Positions 1-6,196 of a stretch of DNA of 6,196 bases are shown piece by piece. Both the position numbers and the translations under genes were made by a program. The DNA is taken from assembly GCA_947252915.1 (NCBI GenBank), contig CAMXWI010000057.1, positions 1-6,196 on the forward strand, written 5' to 3'. The first letter of the stretch is position 1; the number at the start of each line of letters is the position of its first letter. This DNA comes from an uncultured Lactobacillus sp. GTDB taxonomy: Bacteria > Bacillota > Bacilli > Lactobacillales > Lactobacillaceae. Under the pieces are notes generated by a model. The model was not told the origin of the DNA, ran no database searches, and saw nothing but the letters and a program-made list of their open reading frames with translations.

Positions 1-741
1 AATTCGTTACTGTTTGGTGGGGTGATGACTGAGTGCCAACGGTCAAAGGAATTGGGCTTACCTGGTGCGCCAAGTGTTTCTGAGTCAGCCCAAGTAGCGC
101 GTGATCTGGTCTTGGCTAAGGCGACAGGAGTTCATTATCACATTTGCCACGTTTCCACAAAAGAAAGCATTGAAATGGTACGTTTGGCTAAGCAACAAGG
201 GGTAAACGTAACCTGCGAAGCTTCACCACACCATTTACTCTTAACGGTTGATGATATTGATGGTCATGATACGAACTACAAAATGAATCCACCACTGCGG
301 ACGGCAGCTGATCGACAAGCATTAATTCACGGATTACAAGACGGCACGATCGATATGATTGCTACCGATCATGCTCCTCACACGGTTGCGGATAAGCCAG
401 CTGACTTCCGTCACGCGGCCAATGGGATCACCGGAAGCGAAACTGCCTTTAGTGAACTCTACACTAAGTTGGTGCAGCCTGGAATTATTTCCCTCTCGAA
501 ACTGATCGACTTAATGACAGCCAAGCCGGCTGACTTGTTCCACCTTGAACAAGCTGGTCATTTAGAACCGGGAAAGCCAGCCGATATCGCTATTTTTGAT
601 ATTGACCATTCAGCAACGATTAATGCTAATGATTATGAATCAAAGGGCATTAATACCCCATTTACTGGTGATGAAGTTTACGGTACGACCGTCATGACTT
701 TAGTTGATGGGCAAGTAGTTTACCAACGAAAGGAAAAATAA
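1..741 (+). CDS. pyrC: Dihydroorotase PyrC, 5'-truncated by the window edge
   Basis: The enzyme is a cytosolic zinc enzyme that cyclises N-carbamoyl-L-aspartate to L-dihydroorotate, the third step of UMP synthesis. The frame is open from base 1 and gives 246 codons. The first visible residues, NSLLFGGVM, are internal to the family, so the GTG at 22 is not the true start. Visible motifs, counted from codon 1, are CHVST with a zinc-ligand His at 50, PHHL at 76-79, the substrate-binding NPPLR at 96-100, and TDHAPH with the catalytic Asp at 123 and His at 127. The spacing of His50, Asn96, Asp123 and His127 fits H231, N277, D304 and H308 of the ~428-residue Bacillus-type enzyme. About 181 N-terminal residues, carrying the other metal ligands, therefore lie off the left edge. 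The C-terminal [10 protein letters not shown] belongs to the amidohydrolase composite domain. The gene ends TAA one base before carA, so the two are in one operon. Identification is firm. Confidence 0.96.
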   Translation, partial: NSLLFGGVMTECQRSKELGLPGAPSVSESAQVARDLVLAKATGVHYHICHVSTKESIEMVRLAKQQGVNVTCEASPHHLLLTVDDIDGHDTNYKMNPPLRTAADRQALIHGLQDGTIDMIATDHAPHTVADKPADFRHAANGITGSETAFSELYTKLVQPGIISLSKLIDLMTAKPADLFHLEQAGHLEPGKPADIAIFDIDHSATINANDYESKGINTPFTGDEVYGTTVMTLVDGQVVYQRKEK

Positions 742-742
742 T

Positions 743-1822
743 ATGAAGCGATACTTAGTGTTAGAAGATGGTAGTGTATTTGCCGGTGAAGGATTTGGTG
801 CCACGGTTTCAACCATTGGGGAAGTAGTTTTTAACACTGGAATGACGGGCTATCAGGAGTCAATTACCGATCAGTCATACGCCAACCAAATTCTGGTGTT
901 TACTAACCCTTTAATTGGTAACTATGGGGTTAATTTAGATGATTTGGAAAGTCTAGAACCACAGATTAAGGGGGTAATTTGTCGACAATTGGCACGGCGC
1001 CCTAGCAGTTGGCGGATGCAAGATACTTTACCACACTTCTTAAAACAAAATAATATTCCAGGTTTGCAAGGAATTGACACTCGTGAATTAGTCCGCCAAT
1101 TGCGTGAACATGGAACCTTGCGGGGCACGATTGTGGATAGTGTTGAACAGGTTGATGAGGTAATTGCGCATTTAAAGCAGGTGCAACCAACCAAGGGAAT
1201 TATTCAGAAAGTCTCCACTAAGTCCGCATACCCGAATCCGGGAACAAAGCGCAACATTGTGGTCGTTGATTTTGGAATCAAGCACAGTATTCTTCGGGAG
1301 TTAGCCAAGCGTGACTGTAATGTGATTGTGGTACCTTGTTCAACCACGGCCCAACAAATCATGAACCTTAATCCGGATGGTATTCTTTTGAGCAATGGTC
1401 CTGGTGATCCGGAAGAAATGACTTCAGCAGTTAAAATGGTGGCGGAAATTGAGCAGCATTTTCCACTCTTTGGCATTTGCATGGGGCACCAAATTTTTGC
1501 GTTAGCCAATGGAGCAAAAACTTACAAGATGAAGTTTGGTCATCGTGGCTTTAACCATCCTGTCCGGGATATTGCAACGGGCAAGATCGCGTTTACCTCC
1601 CAAAATCACGGGTATGCGGTTGATGCGAAGTCCATTGATAAGGATCAATTGTTAATCACTCATGAAGAAGTGAACGATGGGACGATTGAAGGACTGCGGC
1701 ACAAGCATTATCCAGCATTTTCAGTACAATTTCACCCGGATGCAGCTCCTGGTCCCCACGATGCAGACGCATTGTTTGACGATTTTATCAATATGGTTGA
1801 TCAGCAAAAGGAGGAACGCTAA
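743..1822 (+). CDS. carA: Carbamoyl-phosphate synthase small (glutaminase) subunit
   Basis: This 359-residue protein (also called PyrAA) hydrolyses glutamine and channels the ammonia to CarB for carbamoyl phosphate synthesis. The N-terminal CPSase small-chain domain covers about residues 1-150 ([38 protein letters not shown]). The class I glutamine amidotransferase domain covers about 170-355. It shows LSNGPGDP at 216-223, the nucleophile elbow FGICMGHQ with Cys246, [10 protein letters not shown] at 265-274, and the triad His331 in [12 protein letters not shown]. The third triad position, normally Glu (E355 in E. coli), is Asp333, a conservative change. Length is close to B. subtilis PyrAA (~364). 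The ATG at 743 lies one base after the pyrC stop, and the ribosome binding site AAAGGA (729-734) sits inside the end of pyrC. It is followed two bases later by carB, as expected for a heterodimer made in equal amounts. The company of pyrC and pyrD marks this as the pyrimidine copy of the enzyme rather than an arginine-pathway copy. Confidence 0.97.
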   Translation: MKRYLVLEDGSVFAGEGFGATVSTIGEVVFNTGMTGYQESITDQSYANQILVFTNPLIGNYGVNLDDLESLEPQIKGVICRQLARRPSSWRMQDTLPHFLKQNNIPGLQGIDTRELVRQLREHGTLRGTIVDSVEQVDEVIAHLKQVQPTKGIIQKVSTKSAYPNPGTKRNIVVVDFGIKHSILRELAKRDCNVIVVPCSTTAQQIMNLNPDGILLSNGPGDPEEMTSAVKMVAEIEQHFPLFGICMGHQIFALANGAKTYKMKFGHRGFNHPVRDIATGKIAFTSQNHGYAVDAKSIDKDQLLITHEEVNDGTIEGLRHKHYPAFSVQFHPDAAPGPHDADALFDDFINMVDQQKEER

Positions 1823-1824
1823 TT

Positions 1825-4800
1825 ATGCCTAAACGCAAGGATATTCATAAGATTATGGTATTTGGCTCCGGTCCCATTATTATTGGTCAAGCAGCAGAAT
1901 TTGACTATTCAGGGACTCAAGCCTGTTTAGCTCTTAAAGAAGAAGGTTATGAAACGGTCCTCGTTAACTCTAATCCAGCAACCATTATGACGGACAATGA
2001 GATTGCTGATCACGTTTATATTGAACCGTTAACAGTCGAATCAGTTTCCCGAATTATTCGCCAGGAATATCCGGATGCCATCTTACCAACATTAGGTGGT
2101 CAGATTGGCTTGAACTTAGCTGTGGCTCTTGCTAAGACTGGTCTTTTAGATGAATTGGGGATCCAATTACTGGGAACCAAATTAGATTCAATTGACCAAG
2201 CTGAAGATCGGGAACGGTTTAAGGAATTAATGCAACAATTGCATGAACCAGTTCCGGCTTCGCAAACGGTCTCAACGGTTGACGAAGCGTTAGCATTTGC
2301 CCATGAAATTGGCTACCCGGTGATTGTCCGGCCGGCTTTTACAATGGGTGGTACTGGTGGCGGAATGTGTCATGACGATGATGAAATGAAAATTATCGCG
2401 GCCAACGGACTTGATTTATCACCGGTCACCCAGTGTTTAATTGAAAAATCCATTGCCGGGTATAAAGAAATCGAATTTGAAGTAATGCGGGATGCCAAAG
2501 ACGATGCGATGGTGGTATGTTGTATGGAAAACTTTGACCCAGTGGGGATCCACACTGGTGATTCCATCGTCTTTGCCCCCAACCAAACTTTATCGGATCG
2601 TGAATACCAAATGTTACGGGATTGTGCCCTCAAGCTGATTCGTGCATTGAAAATCGAAGGGGGCTGTAATGTTCAGCTTGCCTTAGACCCCAATAGTTAC
2701 CACTATGATGTGATTGAAGTTAACCCACGGGTTTCGCGGTCATCGGCATTAGCTTCCAAAGCTACTGGCTATCCAATTGCTAAAATGGCGGCCAAAATTG
2801 CGGTTGGGTTGACATTGGATGAAATTATTAACCCCGTTACCGGGACCACCTATGCGGAATTTGAACCAGCATTAGACTATGTTGTTTGCAAGATTCCACG
2901 GTGGCCGTTTGATAAATTTACGCGGGCTGATCGGACATTGGGCAGCCAAATGAAGGCTACGGGAGAAGTCATGGCCATCGGCCGCAATGCCGAAGAGGCT
3001 TTTCAAAAGGCGGTCCGGTCTCTGGAAATTGATACAAAGGATTTCTTTTTACCAGCAGCTCATCAGGCAACGGATGTGGAATTAGAAGATAAATTGGTCC
3101 ATGCACAGGATGACCGTTTATTCTACATTGCGGAAGCATTCCGTCGTGGCTATTCAATTGAAGATATTCACGAATTAACCAAAATTAACGATTACTTTTT
3201 AGATATTGTTCAACATTTAGTGGAATTGGAAACCACAATTGAAAATCATCCGGATGACCGCGAAGTTTTGAAACAAGCCAAGCAATACGGCTTTAGTGAT
3301 GAGACAATTGCTCATCTTTGGGAAACTACTGTGGATGCCGTCCGTAAATTACGGCTTGCTAATGGGATTGTCCCTGTTTATAAGATGGTGGATACTTGTG
3401 CAGCCGAATTTGCTTCGGCAACGCCATACTTTTACAGTACTTATGATCATGAAAATGAAAGTCACCGCTCTACAAAACCAGCAATTTTGGTAATTGGTTC
3501 TGGGCCCATTCGAATTGGTCAAGGGGTTGAATTTGACTACGCCACCGACCACTGTGTCAAAGCAATTCAACGACATGGGTATGAGGCAATTGTGATGAAT
3601 TCAAATCCCGAAACGGTTTCAACAGACTTTTCAATTTCAGATAAGTTATACTTCGAACCGTTAACCTTAGAAGATGTTTTAAATGTTTGTGACTTAGAAC
3701 AACCAGCAGGAGTGATTGTTCAATTCGGTGGGCAAACTGCCATTAACCTTGCAGCGGGGTTGGATCAACATGGAATTAAGATCCTGGGAACCAGCGTGCA
3801 AGATTTGGATGCTGCAGAAGATCGACGGGTCTTCGATCAAGTTATTAAGGATCTGCAGTTGAAGCAACCCGTTGGTTTGACAGCGACGACTCATGAAGGG
3901 GTTATTGCTGCCGCAACCAAAATTGGCTATCCGGTGTTAGTCCGGCCAAGTTATGTTCTTGGTGGCAAAGCGATGGAAATCGTTTATAACGAAACTGAGC
4001 TGGAACAATACTTGCAAGATAACGCTAACGTTGCAGCTGATCATCCTATTTTGATTGATGCATATCTCGAAGGACGTGAATGTGAAGTTGATGCCATTTG
4101 TGATGGGACAGACGTTCTCTTACCTGGCATCATGGAGCATATTGAACGCGCTGGAGTCCACTCTGGTGATTCAATGGCGGTTTATCCACCACAAAGTTTT
4201 GACCAAGATATCAAGCAACAGATTGTCGACGCTACCAAAAAATTATGTCTTGCGCTGAAGTGCATCGGTATTATGAACATTCAATTTATTATTCATAATC
4301 ATGAGGCTTATGTTTTGGAAGTTAACCCGCGGGCTAGTCGAACGGTCCCATTCCTAAGTAAGATTACGGGAATTGAAATGGCACAGGTCGCGACCCGGGT
4401 TATTCTCGGCGAATCATTGAAGAACCAAGGTTATCAAGATGGCTTATACCGCGAACCGCAAACGGTTCACGTTAAGGCTCCAGTCTTTAGCTTTAATAAA
4501 CTGGATGATGTTGATGCCTTCCTAGGACCCGAAATGAAATCGACTGGTGAAGTGATGGGCAGCGATGAAACCTTCGAAAAAGCTTTATATAAAGCCTTTG
4601 TGGGCGCCAAAATGAAGCTTCCAGAAAATGGTAACGTTCTGCTAACGATTGAAGATCATGATAAACAAGCAATTTTGCCAATTGCCCAACGGTTCGCTAA
4701 AATCGGCTACCGTTTGCTCGCCACAAGTGGAACTGCCGATTTTCTTCAAAAAAATGGACTGCATGTCGAAGTGGTGGATAAGCTCCATGAAGCAGGACAG

Positions 4801-5001
4801 CATAATATTCTTGACGCGATCAGGAATGGGGTTGATATCGTTATTAACACGATGGGACATGATTATCAAAAGACATCGGATGGCTTTATTATTCGGCAAA
4901 CTGCCATTGAACATAATGTCCCATTGTTGACTGCCTTAGACACCGTGGATGCACTGTTACGGGCATTGGAAAACCGTTCATTTGCTACTCAAGCACTGTA
5001 A
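1825..5001 (+). CDS. carB: Carbamoyl-phosphate synthase large subunit
   Basis: This 1058-residue protein (also called PyrAB) makes carbamoyl phosphate from bicarbonate, ammonia supplied by CarA, and two ATP. It has the family's duplicated ATP-grasp plan. The N-half (about 1-400, carboxyphosphate synthesis) shows [17 protein letters not shown] at 14-30, Arg129, [13 protein letters not shown] at 168-180, and the metal site [10 protein letters not shown] with Glu298 and Asn300. A helical oligomerisation region follows (about 400-550). The C-half (carbamate phosphorylation) repeats these signatures: [16 protein letters not shown] at 558-573, [12 protein letters not shown] at 706-717, and [10 protein letters not shown] with Glu832 and Asn834. 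The C-terminal MGS-like allosteric domain (about 935-1058) holds ATSGTA at 966-971, DK at 985-986 and VINT at 1006-1009, which align with the nucleotide-binding positions of the E. coli enzyme. UMP inhibition and PRPP activation are known for Bacillus-type PyrAB and are inferred here. The ATG at 1825 is set by a strong AAAAGGAGG (1806-1814) inside the end of carA. The frame is intact. Confidence 0.98.
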   Translation: MPKRKDIHKIMVFGSGPIIIGQAAEFDYSGTQACLALKEEGYETVLVNSNPATIMTDNEIADHVYIEPLTVESVSRIIRQEYPDAILPTLGGQIGLNLAVALAKTGLLDELGIQLLGTKLDSIDQAEDRERFKELMQQLHEPVPASQTVSTVDEALAFAHEIGYPVIVRPAFTMGGTGGGMCHDDDEMKIIAANGLDLSPVTQCLIEKSIAGYKEIEFEVMRDAKDDAMVVCCMENFDPVGIHTGDSIVFAPNQTLSDREYQMLRDCALKLIRALKIEGGCNVQLALDPNSYHYDVIEVNPRVSRSSALASKATGYPIAKMAAKIAVGLTLDEIINPVTGTTYAEFEPALDYVVCKIPRWPFDKFTRADRTLGSQMKATGEVMAIGRNAEEAFQKAVRSLEIDTKDFFLPAAHQATDVELEDKLVHAQDDRLFYIAEAFRRGYSIEDIHELTKINDYFLDIVQHLVELETTIENHPDDREVLKQAKQYGFSDETIAHLWETTVDAVRKLRLANGIVPVYKMVDTCAAEFASATPYFYSTYDHENESHRSTKPAILVIGSGPIRIGQGVEFDYATDHCVKAIQRHGYEAIVMNSNPETVSTDFSISDKLYFEPLTLEDVLNVCDLEQPAGVIVQFGGQTAINLAAGLDQHGIKILGTSVQDLDAAEDRRVFDQVIKDLQLKQPVGLTATTHEGVIAAATKIGYPVLVRPSYVLGGKAMEIVYNETELEQYLQDNANVAADHPILIDAYLEGRECEVDAICDGTDVLLPGIMEHIERAGVHSGDSMAVYPPQSFDQDIKQQIVDATKKLCLALKCIGIMNIQFIIHNHEAYVLEVNPRASRTVPFLSKITGIEMAQVATRVILGESLKNQGYQDGLYREPQTVHVKAPVFSFNKLDDVDAFLGPEMKSTGEVMGSDETFEKALYKAFVGAKMKLPENGNVLLTIEDHDKQAILPIAQRFAKIGYRLLATSGTADFLQKNGLHVEVVDKLHEAGQHNILDAIRNGVDIVINTMGHDYQKTSDGFIIRQTAIEHNVPLLTALDTVDALLRALENRSFATQAL

Positions 5002-5007
5002 AAACGT

Positions 5008-5013
5008 GAGGAG
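5008..5013 (+). promoter_or_regulatory. Ribosome binding site fixing the pyrD start
   Basis: GAGGAG lies seven bases before the ATG at 5021. It decides the start of pyrD: the same frame is open further upstream to an ATG at 4949 inside carB, but those 24 extra codons have no comparable site and do not resemble dihydroorotate dehydrogenase. The protein started at 5021 ([12 protein letters not shown]) begins like class 1B family members. Confidence 0.85.
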
Positions 5014-5020
5014 TTTTACT

Positions 5021-5947
5021 ATGACTAATCAAATTGCTGTTAAATTACCGGGGTTAAACATGTCTACTCCATTGATGCCTGCTTCTGGGACCTTTGGGTT
5101 TGGTGATGCATGGGGTTCTGACCAAGTCGACTTTAATCAACTGGGTGCACTTGCCATTAAGACCACCACTCCTCGCGCCACAACCGGGAATCCTCAACCA
5201 CAAATTGCTAAATTAACTGATGGGGTAATGAATTCAGTCGGGTTGACTAATCCTGGCGTAGACGTAGTGATAAAGGAAAAACTGCCTAAGCTCCATGCAA
5301 ATTACCCCAACTTACCAATTTTAGGCAGTGTTGGTGGGGCCTCGTTATCTGAATACGTGACCGTGGCAACTAAGTTGGCGGCTAGTGGTTTAGTGGGTGC
5401 TTTAGAACTCAACGTTTCCTGTCCGAATGTTGCCCATGGTGGGATGTCTTTTGGTGTGGATCCCCATGCTGTAGAGAAAATTACGCGAGCAGTGAAGGAC
5501 GTTGTTGGGGCAGTTCCCGTTTACGTTAAGTTAACGCCCAATGTTACTGATAGCGTGGAGATTGCTAAGGCGGCAGAAGCGGGAGGCGCTGACGGCCTAA
5601 GTTTGATCAATACCGTTTTAGGATTACATATTAATATTAAAACGCGCAAACCTGTTCTCGGAAACGGGATGGGCGGTTATTCTGGTACAGCAATTAAACC
5701 ATTAGCCGTGCGGATGGTTTACCAAGTGGCCCACGCAACCAAACTCCCGATTATTGGCCAGGGGGGAATTGCAACAGCGGCGGATGTTGTCGAATTCTTT
5801 ATGGCTGGTGCGAATGCCGTGGCGGTAGGAGCAGCACACTTTAAAGACATTAATGCTTGCCCACACATTGCTCAACAACTCCCGGCTTTACTAGATAAGT
5901 TGGGGATTGATTCACTACAGGAATTGAGTAATTCAGTACGAAATTAG
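5021..5947 (+). CDS. pyrD: Dihydroorotate dehydrogenase, class 1B type (FMN catalytic subunit)
   Basis: This 308-residue cytosolic flavoenzyme oxidises dihydroorotate to orotate on an FMN-binding TIM barrel. Class 1B character is visible throughout: VKLPGL at 7-12, PASGTFGFG at 20-28, IKTTT with Lys47, [13 protein letters not shown] at 129-141 with the catalytic-base Cys134, [10 protein letters not shown] at 168-177, SLINTVLG at 194-201, and the FMN-phosphate segments GQGGIA (246-251) and VGAAHF (269-274). Class 2 enzymes have Ser in place of the Cys, and class 1A enzymes lack the VKLPGL start and NVxHGG. Length matches the ~311-residue Lactococcus PyrDB. Class 1B enzymes normally pair with PyrK (FAD and [2Fe-2S]) to pass electrons to NAD+, but no pyrK gene lies beside this one. 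The GNPxPR signature reads GNPQPQ here (56-61), so an Arg is lost. The gene starts 19 bases after carB, ends with TAG, and is the last gene of the transcript. Confidence 0.95.
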   Translation: MTNQIAVKLPGLNMSTPLMPASGTFGFGDAWGSDQVDFNQLGALAIKTTTPRATTGNPQPQIAKLTDGVMNSVGLTNPGVDVVIKEKLPKLHANYPNLPILGSVGGASLSEYVTVATKLAASGLVGALELNVSCPNVAHGGMSFGVDPHAVEKITRAVKDVVGAVPVYVKLTPNVTDSVEIAKAAEAGGADGLSLINTVLGLHINIKTRKPVLGNGMGGYSGTAIKPLAVRMVYQVAHATKLPIIGQGGIATAADVVEFFMAGANAVAVGAAHFKDINACPHIAQQLPALLDKLGIDSLQELSNSVRN

Positions 5948-5961
5948 AATATTACTTTAAT

Positions 5962-6005
5962 AGAGCGTTAGTCCGGTTGATAACGACCAGGGTAACGCTC
6001 TTTTT
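5962..6005 (+). terminator. Intrinsic terminator ending the pyr operon
   Basis: AGAGCGTTA (5962-5970) pairs perfectly with TAACGCTCT (5993-6001), and the T-run 6001-6005 follows directly. The 22-base interior can fold further: TCC (5972-5974) with GGG (5990-5992), then GGTTG (5975-5979) with CGACC (5984-5988), closed by an ATAA loop. This leaves only single-base bulges at 5971 and 5989, for about 17 pairs in all, including two G-U pairs. It starts 14 bases after the pyrD stop. The minus strand lacks a clean T-run after the stem, so it should act mainly on plus-strand transcription. Confidence 0.9.
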
Positions 6006-6063
6006 AGTCCTTATGAAAATGATAATTTATGTCTAAATAATGGCTCCTCAATAAAAAATCCGC

Positions 6064-6069
6064 TACAAT
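6064..6069 (+). promoter_or_regulatory. Possible -10 element for the downstream gene
   Basis: TACAAT matches the vegetative -10 consensus at five of six positions. It lies downstream of the pyr terminator and 35 bases before the GTG of the next gene, giving an inferred transcription start near 6076 and a leader of roughly 29 bases. The -35 region is weak: with 17-base spacing the hexamer at 6041-6046 is TGGCTC, a poor match. There is no TG extension before the -10. The call rests on position as much as on sequence. Confidence 0.45.
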
Positions 6070-6091
6070 ATGAAGGTTATTGATTTGGAAA

Positions 6092-6098
6092 GTGAGGA
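6092..6098 (+). promoter_or_regulatory. Ribosome binding site selecting the GTG start at 6105
   Basis: GTGAGGA is complementary to the 3' end of 16S rRNA and lies six bases before the GTG at 6105. No other start codon for this frame lies within normal distance of a purine-rich site. Confidence 0.6.
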
Positions 6099-6104
6099 CC
6101 AGAA

Positions 6105-6196
6105 GTGAACTTTTGGCAAAAATCAAGTAAATATTTCCTGTTACTGATTGTGGGGGCATTACTTGGTGAAGGGGGCACGATTGCTTACCAAGCTCA
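6105..6196 (+). CDS. Unidentified protein with N-terminal membrane segment, 3'-truncated
   Basis: I do not recognise this gene. Thirty full codons are visible from a GTG start to the right edge. The N-terminus begins MNFWQKSSK, with Lys6 and Lys9, and is followed by a hydrophobic run YFLLLIVGALLG at 10-21, then EGGTIAYQA. A short positively charged head before a hydrophobic stretch is typical of a signal peptide or signal anchor with an outward C-terminus. No lipobox cysteine and no clear signal-peptidase site are visible in this stretch. The start is supported by GTGAGGA six bases upstream and by a possible -10 element. The gene is separated from pyrD by a strong terminator and is not pyrF, pyrE or pyrK, whose proteins are soluble. 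Its function cannot be told from what is visible, and with so few codons even its being a gene is probable rather than certain. Confidence 0.6.
   Translation, partial: MNFWQKSSKYFLLLIVGALLGEGGTIAYQA

Noticed and set aside
1..5. Window begins with AATTC, as if cut at an EcoRI site
   Set aside because: Complete GAATTC sites also occur inside pyrD (5229-5234 and near 5790), and five bases at an edge prove nothing about its origin.
22..27. GTG-ATG at 22-27 as the start of the first gene
   Set aside because: The frame is open to base 1, and the residues before it (NSLLFGG) continue the dihydroorotase family sequence. The gene is cut by the edge and its real start is about 181 codons further left.
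922..1509. Long minus-strand frames opposite carA, and similar ones opposite carB
   Set aside because: They lie antisense to strongly conserved genes, lack recognisable motifs or ribosome binding sites, and are explained by codon use of the real genes.
743..5001. A PyrR-type attenuator or internal promoter between the pyr genes
   Set aside because: The gaps are 1, 2 and 19 bases and leave no room for an antiterminator/terminator pair. Any such control must lie upstream of the window.
4949..5020. ATG at 4949 as an upstream start of pyrD overlapping carB
   Set aside because: It adds 24 residues unlike the family, lacks a ribosome binding site, and lies in carB coding sequence. The ATG at 5021 has GAGGAG at ideal spacing and gives the expected family N-terminus.
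6070..6108. Twelve-codon leader frame (MKVIDLESEDQK) whose TGA overlaps the GTG at 6105
   Set aside because: The overlap would suit translational coupling, but its ATG touches the probable -10 element and would lie upstream of the inferred transcript start. It also has no ribosome binding site.

Overview
The window reads as part of a de novo pyrimidine (UMP) biosynthesis operon from a low-to-moderate GC Gram-positive bacterium, most likely a member of the Lactobacillaceae. Three things point there. The gene order pyrC-carA-carB-pyrD matches the pyr operon known from Lactiplantibacillus plantarum. The proteins have lactobacillus-like character, including a Bacillus-type PyrC and a class 1B-type PyrD. 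Purine-rich AGGAGG-type ribosome binding sites precede the genes. I cannot name the species from sequence alone.

Layout, all on the plus strand. Bases 1-741 hold the C-terminal ~58% of dihydroorotase (pyrC), which is cut by the left edge. Bases 743-1822 hold carA (pyrAA) and 1825-5001 hold carB (pyrAB), the two subunits of glutamine-dependent carbamoyl-phosphate synthase. Bases 5021-5947 hold pyrD, a class 1B-type dihydroorotate dehydrogenase. The gaps between these genes are 1, 2 and 19 bases, so they are almost certainly one transcript. A long hairpin followed by a T-run (5962-6005) ends the transcript right after pyrD. A short AT-rich intergenic stretch then carries a plausible -10 element, and a new gene starts at a GTG (6105). 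It encodes a protein with an N-terminal membrane segment and runs off the right edge.

How the genes work together: CarA releases ammonia from glutamine, and CarB uses it with bicarbonate and two ATP to make carbamoyl phosphate. Aspartate transcarbamoylase (PyrB, expected upstream, not in the window) makes carbamoyl aspartate from that. PyrC closes the ring to dihydroorotate, and PyrD oxidises it to orotate. The last two enzymes, PyrE and PyrF, would be expected next in an L. plantarum-like operon, but the terminator and an unrelated gene occupy that place. No pyrK is present beside the class 1B-type pyrD either.

The region is mainly ordinary core metabolism. I see no mobile element, CRISPR array, RNA gene or clearly undescribed system. 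The points worth a second look are the early end of the operon, the class 1B-type PyrD without an adjacent PyrK, an Asp in place of the triad Glu in CarA, a divergent CarB allosteric domain, and the unidentified membrane-protein gene at the right edge.
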